17,289 bases of DNA, from NCBI GenBank assembly GCA_030141585.1, contig JAQIFP010000090.1:5001-22289 (forward strand). The letters run 5' to 3'. The position numbers and the translations under genes were made by a program. Of the stretch, positions 1 through 8,810 are shown in pieces; the stretch's first letter is position 1; every line of letters begins with the position of its first letter. This stretch comes from Ophryocystis elektroscirrha (Eukaryota; Apicomplexa; Conoidasida; Neogregarinorida; Ophryocystidae). Below the pieces are notes generated by a model, which searched no databases, was not told the DNA's origin, and was given only the letters and a program-made list of their open reading frames with translations.

Positions 1-42
1 TAATATATTATATATAATTATTATATAAAATATATAATGATA

Positions 43-46
<4 letters not shown>

Positions 47-88
<42 letters not shown>
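47..88. repeat. (TA)n microsatellite
   Basis: Almost pure TA dinucleotide run near the left edge, probably within the intron preceding the first visible PMS2 exon. Confidence 0.9.
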
Positions 89-91
<3 letters not shown>

Positions 92-119
92 GGTATAATT
101 ATAATAACATTGAATATAG

Positions 120-1344
120 TGTTTTATATTACCAATATATTTCTTTATATTTAATTTATATTATTTTGAAGATTGATCCAGCTGAAGTTGATTGGAATGT
201 ATCTGCAGATAAGCAGTAAGTAATTCAATATTTTAATTGTAGTTTTACAGAAGCATTTTTATAAAACCAGAAAGAATGATTAGCCTCGAATTGATGGTAT
301 TGTGTAATTTAGTAAATTATTGATACGGTAGTCTTATTTGAGCACTGTGATGGGGAATCTTAAAATAAACGTTTCTGGGCCACGTGAAGAAACTGAGATT
401 AAAAATAAATGTAATTTATTAGATGCGTTCGCCTTCAAAGAATTGGAATCAAATGATCGCCTTGATGAAAGTAACATTTCCCAAACATCCTCCAGTTCTT
501 TTGTGGAGACTGCCGCACCAAAAGTTGATTCAAACAAAGCAATACAAAAATCTTCTCAGTCTGATTTTTCGATAGCTGAAGACTCTCAAACTCAAAGCTC
601 TCAACTAATTTTTTCTCAGAGTCAATTAACTTCTTTGTGTGATTCTGAGTGTTCCCAATCACAGAGCGATAAGTCCTCTCAAATAAAGTCGACTTCGAGT
701 CAACCCGAACTCCTTGAACTTAACAATATTCATTTGAAGCAGCCAAATTTAGCAGACAATATTGACCAGTTTTGTCAAAAATCATCGTTTCTCCAAAACG
801 AAATATTGTCAGAACCAGTGACTGACTTGGAGAACTCAGTCCCAATATCCCCTCCTAATAATCAAGAAAATCTTTTACGATTTTTTCAGTATGAACCGCT
901 TCAAAACGAGTCAGCTGAAGTTACTTCAGATAATCAACCCGATCAGTCGGATGTTGACATGTCTTCAAATACCATGATATCTGCTCCAGATGTCGAAAAA
1001 AAAGCAGAAGATCTTTTGAGTTCAAAGATTCAAACTTTCAAATATTCCGATAAACCTCAAAAACGGTCTCTAGAAAAATTTGAGAAAATAATGTTTAAAC
1101 CGAAGAAAAAAGTATCCATTAAAAGAAATAGTCTTATAGGTCACAGCACATTGTGTCCTGTGGAGGAAATGACAGACGGTAATTAAAATGTTTTGCCCAA
1201 ACTCAACTTTTATATACATCGATATAATCATATATGCATAAAATATATATATATATATATATATGTATATAAATATATTCAAACATACATTAATAGACAT
1301 ATATATATAAATATGTATATATAAACACATACATATACGTAAAT

Positions 1345-1385
<41 letters not shown>

Positions 1386-1646
1386 TGTATAAATTTATAT
1401 TAGTAAGAGTATATTTTGTATCTTATCATTTTATATGATGGTTAGTTATAACACGGTATCTAAGCTGAACTTATCTATTGATGCAATTTTTCATAATACA
1501 GTTGTTTATTGTAACCTATATGTGTCAAATATTATTTATCAATAATATATAATTTGTAAAATTGTATTAATTAATGAATATTTTTACTACGAGGTAGTCA
1601 AAACCATGCCTTAACAAAGCTTGACGTAAACTCAAGGTGTTTCATA

Positions 1647-1682
<36 letters not shown>

Positions 1683-1735
1683 ACTATCCCCCTTGCTCAT
1701 ATTTTTCCCATATGATTTAGCTGAAATATACATAC

Positions 1736-1793
<58 letters not shown>

Positions 1794-3202
1794 TTCAGAT
1801 ATGATATACAGTTATGATCATAAACATAAAATTTTCTAAGTACATAACTATATTCAACGACTTACTCATAATTTATACACATATAACGGCATATACGGTT
1901 ATGATTCAGATATGAATATTCTCAATGAAATGAAAGATGAGTCATATGAAGATTTTTTGAAATATATTGACAAATTAGAAAGCAATCAGATAAATCCCGT
2001 TGGGAAGTACAATTATACTAGTTATGAAAAAGAGGTTGCTCTGTTTTTCAAAAAAGAAGATTCCGAAATTGAAGAACCACAGGAAATTTCTGAAGAAGAT
2101 ACTTTTGATTCTTTAGGCTTAGAGAGTTTATCTGTGCAGTTTACTAAGCCTTTGTTTCGATATCTCAAAGTTATTGGACAATTTAATAAAGGCTTTATTT
2201 TGGCGATTTTGCGAAATAATTTATTTATAATTGACCAGCATGCCTCCGATGAAAAGCAAAGGTAGCTAATCATAAGTAACATATTTGATAATTTATTGAA
2301 ATAATAAAATCTAATTTATTATTATACGTAAAATGCATTTGGCGTCTAGTTGATATTTAATATATACATTTACCTGTAATGTCTATGTTTGTACAATATG
2401 TTATAAGCAGTTTAATATGAGCATAACTTATAAATTGTTTTACCATATTATATATATATATTAATGTTTATTATTTTAAAATCATACATCATTGTATCGA
2501 AATAATTAATATTATATACGTTACTTAATACTAAAAAAGACTTATTTTATAAGATATTTCATTAGTAAGTGTATTATTTAAATTGGTTATATTAAGTTAT
2601 ATTTTCCTTACAGATTTGAGCATCTATGCAATACATATTCTGTTGAAACACAAAGTTTAGTAGAGCCTATCAAAATTAATTTACCTCCAAACGATTTACA
2701 GGTTAGGAATAAAATTTACGAGCATTCACAACTTAGATTATCGAACAATTCCAAGAAGTTTTTCTGAATAATGGATTCCATGTTAAATTAGGTACTATCA
2801 ATTATATACAAAGTATATTAAAAATAAACGATATTATTTTACGGGTTTTTAGATGAATTTAAGAATGCCGTTCTCACAAAAATGCCTTTGTTACATGGAA
2901 GAATATTGAAAGTTGAAGATTTTTACGAGTTGATTGAGATATTGAATCAATTTTCTGATGTTTCCCACAAAAAACTACTAAGTTTACGTCCAACAAAAAT
3001 AAAGAATATATTTGCTAGCTGGTAAATATTTTAATGAATTAATTATTTGCATAGGGCCTGTCGGTCAGCAGTAATGATTGGAGACGCTTTAAGCCAAAAT
3101 AAAATGCGACAGATTATTAATAAGATGTCTGATCTAAACCAACCATGGAATTGCCCTCATGGACGTCCTACTATACGCCATTTAATGAAATTACCGAGCT
3201 AA
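120..3202 (+). CDS. PMS2: PMS2-type MutL homologue (mismatch repair endonuclease subunit), 5' partial
   Basis: MutL-family subunit that nicks DNA during mismatch repair as a dimer with MLH1 (family knowledge). Exons read here: about 120-215, 251-296, 332-1178, 1910-2261, 2614-2701, 2737-2791, 2853-3021 and 3055-3202; all junctions are GT-AG and phase-consistent. The first visible exon carries VDWNVSADK, matching the VDVNVTPDKR motif that ends the N-terminal ATPase part, so the ATPase domain lies left of the window. Exon 332-1178 is a low-complexity linker rich in Ser, Gln, Glu and Lys with many SQ dipeptides. The C-terminal domain starts near FRYLKVIGQFNKGF and contains the complete metal-binding endonuclease motif DQHASDEKQRFE (pattern DQHAx2Ex4E), then ACR and CPHGRPT. 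The protein ends shortly after CPHGRPTIRH, so the endonuclease appears competent. The left limit of the first exon (acceptor at 118-119) is uncertain. The V-to-W change in VDVNV is unusual. Confidence 0.9.
1179..1909 (+). other. Long AT-rich intron of the PMS2-like gene
   Basis: A 731-nt intron separates the linker exon (ends 1178, phase 1) from the C-terminal domain exon (starts 1910 after TTCAG). It holds several TA tracts (about 1241-1264, 1348-1381, 1650-1679, 1733-1790) and no reading frame with coding character. It is the longest intron of this gene; most of the others are 33-35 nt. Confidence 0.75.
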
Positions 3203-3215
3203 TATCCAAACTCCC

Positions 3216-5767
3216 CTAAGCAACTTTACTGTTAGATGTTTTACCTTTGCATGGAAACTCTGCTTTACAAACGGCGGAAATCTTTTGTTTTTCCTATTAA
3301 AAAAAATGTAAAAAACTTAAATAGTATAGTTACAGTTACATTGAGATTATAAAATGAAACCAGTTTACAGTTTGACGCAGCCTGTTTGTAATATATGTTT
3401 CTTGATATTACTTTTTTATCTGGTGATCTACAGTAAACTCCATCATTTTCCTCTGTTCAATATATACAACTGATATAAATATAACCTATCCATCCTATTG
3501 GACACGTAGGTGAATAATCAATTTCGCAGTGCTTTCTGTCTAGTTGCATAATTTGATACAGCATACTTACTCAAACAAGGATAATACACTGAATAAATTT
3601 ATTTATTAATAGCAACTTGAATGTTTTACCTTTGTGGTACTACAAATACAAATATTAGATTATCATATATAAGTTAGTATTAAAAACATCTATATACAAG
3701 TATTTAGTTATATACACGGGTATAATTTTAGACAAAACGAAATAAATTTGTTTATGGCTACGACAGAATCAATTATTAAAAGCCATTTAGAAACTTCTTA
3801 TATCTTGTATAAATATATTTCTAGACTTTAAAATATATACTTATATATATAAATTAAATAAATAAATATATATATATATGTATATATCTAGATTATATTT
3901 AATTTATATGATTAGAAAGGTGGATTTACGCTTATATGTATAAACTTAAAGTTTGTAGTCATACAGGAGCATATGTCTCTCTAGAATCTATCGGAATAGA
4001 ATCAAAATCAGTTATACGATCTAAAGGCCCTGTTTGATAATTATATTAAAATCAAAATGCTGATTCACCTTTATAGTCATTTGGCGCTAGACAATCGTTA
4101 CTAGAATGTGAACTAATATGATTCAAATGATCTAATTACCTAGCCTCAATAAGACTCCATCCAAGAGGGCATTTGACCGAATAATTACGATTACAAGTGA
4201 ATTGACAAGGCCAATAAACAAAGCACACAATTTCAAAATTTCTTTTAAATTCTTCCGTAAGGGATCCTGTTCTTGCAAACATAGGACACGGACCAATATA
4301 TGTATCAGGTGCTTTACAGATATCATTCCTCTGAAAAACCATTGATTTTATATTTATCTGTACAACTAATTTCCATTCTTCAGGGCACGGAGACCTTTGA
4401 TGAAACTATTACTGATATAGGTTAAACTTACTTGTATGATCTGATACAATTTATTTTATTAAATTGATTTTTTTCACTCTAAGGAATATGTACTTTACAT
4501 TTAAATTACTCTTTTATCATTTGCTTCCAAACATGGCCAAGTAAGATCACAAACATTTTCAAGAGATTTTTTTTGTTTTTCATTCATCTGCACCGCAAAT
4601 ATATATACACATAGATATATGAATACATACATATATATATATATATATATTTACACATACATATATATACACATACATATATATACATATATATATACAT
4701 TAATATATATATGTATATATATATTTATACAAACATATAATCATATATATTTATACATATATATACATATATATATATATATATATCTAATTTGTAAGCT
4801 ATAATTTTTTATTTAATTATTGTATAGATGCATTTTTGCAAACAAACGTGAATATAAATATGTATACTAAAATATATTAAAATTTATATGATCTGTATAT
4901 ATGTATGATATGTATATTTATTATGGACTTGTGTAAACTACCTATTCATACACATTGTCGACGGTTTTATTTGTAAGGTCTAAATTAGACAAATCAATTA
5001 AATCTATAGTGATATTTTGATTATATTTGTGCTAAAATTTGAATAGACTATTATTTATATTTAGTGTATTTAATGTATTGCGACATACAGACGGTTTATA
5101 AATGAAATTACTAATAATAAATATTACCTCTGGAATGGTAAGTTCAGTAAAGTCGCAATCAGATAACCGATAAGTAAGCGGTATGCAAAGATTCCCTCTA
5201 AAATGATGCAATACAGAAATATAGTACAAAGGTGTGAAGTCTTGGGGGCAAAACGCGGTGTAGTCTTTTGAACATTCCTTTTGAAAAGTAGGTTTATTCA
5301 AAACGGACAGCAAATTTTGTTGCTGCACAGTTGTTTCTTGGTTATTTTCAATTTCATTTTTAGCTTTCACGGCTAATTCACCAAGTTCTTTTAATTCAGA
5401 TTCATATAAGTCTTTGACAGTATCGTCCATTTTGGAATTTGATGTCTTTAGTAGATAATTTATAAATTTGGATTAATTTACTACCTCTGTTAGCTTTTCT
5501 GATGCTTTATTTGAATCTTCCTTCATAAATTTTGAGTTCTCATTTGATTCCTCCAAAGCTGCCTCATCAATTGGTTCAATAGTACCTAGATTTGCATAAC
5601 TAATTGTACAATAGCTTGCCAGGATCTTGGCCAAATTCAGTTTCTAGTTTCTTATCTAACAGCTTTAGCTGTGAGCCCATATTTGGGGTTTTATTTGATA
5701 CACATGATTTCACGTTTATTAATGATATGAAAGCACAGAAATATAGTAACTTTTTAAGATTAATCAT
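3216..5767 (-). CDS. Secreted multi-module CPW-WPC cysteine-rich protein
   Basis: The start [17 protein letters not shown] looks like a signal peptide, so the product should enter the secretory pathway. An acidic, coiled-coil-like N-terminal region follows, then about four CPW-WPC modules (C..DY..CP..W, then C.AP..Y.GPC, then C...WPC). Exons read: 5767 to about 5610; about 5599-5485; 5445-5128 ([14 protein letters not shown]); 4587-4510 (CDLTWPC); 4405-4364 (SPCPEEW); 4330-4140 ([23 protein letters not shown]); 4100-4069 (CLAPNDYKG); 4029-3965; possibly 3588-3571 (YYPC); 3539-3486 ([13 protein letters not shown]); 3452-3412; 3381-3340; 3293-3216 (CKAEFPC). Known CPW-WPC proteins are alveolate surface or secreted proteins, some made in Plasmodium zygote and ookinete stages; the role here is not known. 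Module 3 has Leu where the Cys of Y.GPC is expected, and the last module has FPC for WPC. The exon 1/2 join and the 3572-3964 region are unresolved. Confidence 0.82.
4588..5127 (-). other. Long microsatellite-bearing intron of the CPW-WPC gene
   Basis: A 540-nt intron between IPE (exon ending 5128) and the exon 4510-4587, phase 0 on both sides. It contains dense TA, TATACA and CATA repeats at about 4600-4790. The short + strand frame here (only Y, I, T and H codons) is a microsatellite translation and not a gene. Confidence 0.7.
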
Positions 5768-6147
5768 ATGGTGCAAAAAAATTCATGATTATTTGACATG
5801 ATCGTGAAAGGGAGTTATAAATATTAAAAATTGCATAATTTGTAGTAAATACACACAATATATTCTTAAACTATATATAAAACGTATTAATAGCGTTTTA
5901 AAGCAGTTCAAATTCACCAAATAATTTTTGGAAAGCTGAATTTCTATGAACTAAAATTGTATGTTTAACACAGAGGTAATTTATACTATATAGGTATCTA
6001 TACACTTGTTAAGAATTTGATATTAAATTTTTATACGTATAAATTGTTTGGTTTATGTATCATGTTTGAGAGAAGATAAGCAACTACTTATAAGTTTTGT
6101 TCTGTGTCTATAACCGTCCCAGACCAGACAGGAGAAAGGGTTTTAAA
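5768..6147. promoter_or_regulatory. Divergent intergenic region between the CPW-WPC gene and eL30
   Basis: This 380-bp stretch separates two divergent start codons and must hold both promoters. No coding frame is visible. The stretch just upstream of the eL30 ATG (about 6100-6147) is less AT-rich than its surroundings and may be transcribed leader. I recognise no specific promoter element. Confidence 0.5.
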
Positions 6148-6733
6148 ATGCTCTCGAAAAAAGGAAAAAAAGCCGCTACCGACTCAATAAATAACCGCTT
6201 AGCTTTAGTTATTAAAAGTGGAAAAATTTCTTTCGGTTATCGTTCAACTATAAAGTCTATTCGTACAGGCAAAGGTAAATTATAAAGACATATAAAATAC
6301 ACATACTGCTAAAATTATGCATGATATATATTTGATAATGTATATAATATGTATAACACTATTAATTATATAATTATTTACACTGTCTACTAAATATTTA
6401 TTCTAAATGCAGTAATATCCACATTAATACATATTTAAATACATTTTGCAGCATTCTTATTACGTGAAGTATATATATTAATAATAAATAATTTTTTAAT
6501 TATAATAAATAATTTTTAATTAATTCAAATAAATACTGACATTTAAAATTGTTCCTTCAGCTAAATTAATTATTATTTCTCAAAACTGTCCTGCCCTTCG
6601 TAAAACTGAGATCGAATATTACGCTATGTTAGCAAAGACCGGTGTCCATTACTACCGTGGAGGTATCAATTAAGCCATTGATAATATATATATATATATA
6701 TATACATATATAAATATTTATTAATACATATAA

Positions 6734-6797
<64 letters not shown>

Positions 6798-7185
6798 TTA
6801 TATGTATATATTTAGTCAAAAAATGGAAATAAATGTATATATAATATAATTGCATGGAAAATTAGTTATTTAGCAGTAAAAATGAAAGTATACAATTTCT
6901 TTGTAAATTTATGCTTATAGACAATTTTTGTACTTGCAAAATTTGCTGTTAGCTTTTTTTATTATTGTAAATACAAGCAAACATAAATTTGCGCAATAAA
7001 CTCTTAATGCTGTGATAATATTAATTTTTAGTGTGCATCAACTAAAATGTAACTTAATAGAGACTAATATAAAATTTTTAGATAACAATGAACTGGGAAC
7101 CGCGTGTGGAAAGATGTTTCGAGTTGGTGTAATGGCAATAACTGACCCAGGAGACTCAGACATAGTTAGTTCATTCGTTTCTTAA
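6148..7185 (+). CDS. RPL30: 60S ribosomal protein L30 (eL30)
   Basis: Structural protein of the large ribosomal subunit. Three exons: 6148-6274, 6561-6662 and 7082-7185, joined by introns of 286 and 419 nt, giving 110 residues against about 115 in animals. The family signature is continuous: [13 protein letters not shown], then [20 protein letters not shown], then [10 protein letters not shown] and [10 protein letters not shown]. The ATG at 6148 gives [13 protein letters not shown], which aligns with the usual lysine-rich start. Codon use is less AT-biased than in neighbouring genes (CGT, GCC, CTT), as expected for a highly expressed gene. An AATAAA at 7209-7214, 24 bases past the stop, may be the poly(A) signal. 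The RS-protein gene converges from the right with 84 bases between stop codons. Confidence 0.96.
6683..6800. repeat. (TA)n microsatellite in eL30 intron 2
   Basis: TA-dominated tract with an uninterrupted run of roughly 50 bases at about 6739-6790, lying wholly inside the second intron of the eL30 gene. Confidence 0.9.
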
Positions 7186-7269
7186 ATAATTGTTGAATTT
7201 TCAATGTCAATAAACGTCTCTGCTCTGTAAATATTCTGTCATTAAACGAGCCTATATATATAAACATGC

Positions 7270-8483
7270 TTATAAACTAATTGGTACCCTTTGTTTAGTG
7301 CGAGGATCGAAAGTTTGTAAAGCTTTTGTGGCACGAATAACTTCTTGTTCGTCCATTCTATCATTTGTGCGTATTTGGTCTCTTACAAGCATAGCTAGTA
7401 CATTGGTATTAGGGCGATATTGAAGTCTTCGGGGTCTCCTTTCTAAATACATTATACAAATAATTATTGCTATATACCATTACACATATATAAGCATATA
7501 GCTAAAAAACACTTCAACATTTAATTATATGTATATACATATATATATATACATATATATATATACATATATATACACATATATAAATATCTATATATCT
7601 ATATATATATACATATATATATACATACACATGTATAAATATCTATATATTTATATATATATATATATATATATACATATATATACACATATATATACAT
7701 ATATATATATTAGATTATCCATATATATATGGATAATTATATATTATTAAATATATATATACATAGATACTCATTATAAAAAAAAAGGAAATATATTATT
7801 AATTCACTCGTTTGAGTATCTAATAACAATTTTTGAAATTTAAATGTTGCTAGTTGTACTATTATTACCATAGCTACGGGATCGAGATCTTGACCGAGAG
7901 TGTCTCTGTTACCCGTAAATTACACATAATTTAACTGAATTACCGAATAACGCTTATATCTGTAATTTTTTTCTGAGGAATAACTTTTTTTTTTTTTGTA
8001 TGAATTGTTTGAATGGTCTCTCACTCGAAGGGGGGATGAGGAACTTTTTGATTGGCTATCTGATGAATAACTCTTTCTATATTTATAGCGTCGACGGCTT
8101 TCACAGGATCTATCGAATCTACGACTTTTTTCACGTCGATCGATTGAAAGATTTCGTCTGCTCGAACAGCATGAATCACTTCGTCGACATTTATGGAGCT
8201 GGCGACGTCCTGCATGCTTTTTGCACTCAGAACTTTGTTGAAATCGATCGATTTTAGGATTTTTTCTTTGTTTATCGCTCCTATCAGTTTCTGAGTGTCT
8301 ACTGCTTGATACAGAGTGTCTTTGTCTACTGCTTGGACTAATTTTTCGACATTCACAAAAGGCTCTTTGTTTTTTGGAAATTGAGGATCCAGAGCATTTT
8401 TTATTCTCGACACTGTTGTTTCGAATAGTGCTTGAATATTTATTTTCATTATTTTTTTTTATGGATTCATCAATACTTAGCAT
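7270..8483 (-). CDS. RS-rich protein (SR-like), three exons
   Basis: Exons 8483-7944, 7905-7869 and 7442-7270 (introns 38 and 426 nt, GT-AG, phases 0 and 1) give about 249 residues. Exon 1 is rich in Ser, Arg, Lys and Cys ([22 protein letters not shown]). Exon 2 reads [12 protein letters not shown] with varied Arg and Ser codons (CGG, AGA, CGA, CGT; TCT, TCA, TCC, AGC), which indicates selection for the protein. Exon 3 is less biased: [19 protein letters not shown], then an amphipathic stretch ending QRVPISL. RS domains are typical of splicing and mRNA-processing factors in nuclear speckles, but no RRM is visible and I do not recognise the C-terminal part, so the function is open. A different frame inside exon 1 encodes a nonapeptide repeat (separate entry), so which frame is the main product is uncertain. 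The A run at about 7985-7997 lies in exon 1 and could hide an indel error. Confidence 0.6.
7395..8449 (-). CDS. Overlapping frame: 9-residue repeat protein (candidate dual-coding)
   Basis: In the frame offset from the RS protein, an ATG at 8449 opens 141 codons to a GTGAGA donor at 8024-8019. Splicing to the same acceptor as the RS gene (exon 7905-7869) and to 7442-7395 keeps the frame open and gives 169 residues ending IALIPMY. Residues 32-130 are eleven contiguous 9-residue units of pattern [VI][DN]xx[KED][VIL]xx[AS], for example [27 protein letters not shown] and INIERVIHQ. The units differ widely in DNA but keep the hydrophobic pattern, which is hard to explain unless this frame has been translated. 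I know no family with this repeat. It may be an alternative product, the real product, or an accident of RS coding; the last seems least likely given the regularity. Confidence 0.45.
7443..7868 (-). other. Long intron with TA/CATA repeats in the RS-protein gene
   Basis: A 426-nt intron between TATG (exon ending 7869) and the exon starting at 7442. About 7525-7770 is TATACA/TA microsatellite. Phase 1 on both sides in the RS frame restores a Glu codon, which supports joining the two exons. No coding signal is visible inside. Confidence 0.6.
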
Positions 8484-8810
8484 AAAATTTTTTTTTTTTT
8501 TATTATATACATATATAAAGGCACTAAAAAAAAAACAGCAAACAAAAAAAATTATATATAATATTATTATAAATATATAAATTAATGTATATTTTTATAA
8601 TATCTAAGTAAAAAAAAAAAGTAACTGTTAACTTAAACTTTATTAATATATATACAATATATTCATCTAACTAATAAATTTTGCTCTAGAAAGTAATATA
8701 CTTTATAAATATGCTTAGTCAGTCGCGAATTCTTATAGGTTAATTTACTGTTGTGCCTCAAAAATAAAAAACCAGTATATGTGCCGAAATATCTGATTAT
8801 TAAACCTATC
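8484..8810. promoter_or_regulatory. Divergent intergenic region between the RS-protein gene and the Rab gene
   Basis: A 327-bp AT-rich region between two divergent ATGs, with several homopolymer A and T runs (for example 8490-8501 and 8526-8535). It must hold both promoters. No coding frame or named element is recognisable. Confidence 0.45.

Noticed and set aside
312..331. A 20-nt ultrashort intron in the PMS2 gene
   Set aside because: It restores frame, but a donor at 297 gives a 35-nt intron in the same phase, which fits the general size class better.
435..662. Minus-strand frames within the PMS2 linker exon (also 334-537)
   Set aside because: Antisense shadows of a phase-consistent + strand exon; no domain or splice support.
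3700..3780. Minus-strand CLKLYPC, resembling a C...WPC end of CPW-WPC module 3
   Set aside because: No splice joins it in frame to the exon ending at 3965, and the YYPC at 3571-3588 joins in phase to the next module. Left unresolved and not annotated as an exon.
8000..8257. 85-residue + strand frame opposite the RS/nonapeptide exon
   Set aside because: It shows no pattern of its own; openness follows from the low stop density of this C/G-richer block on the opposite strand.
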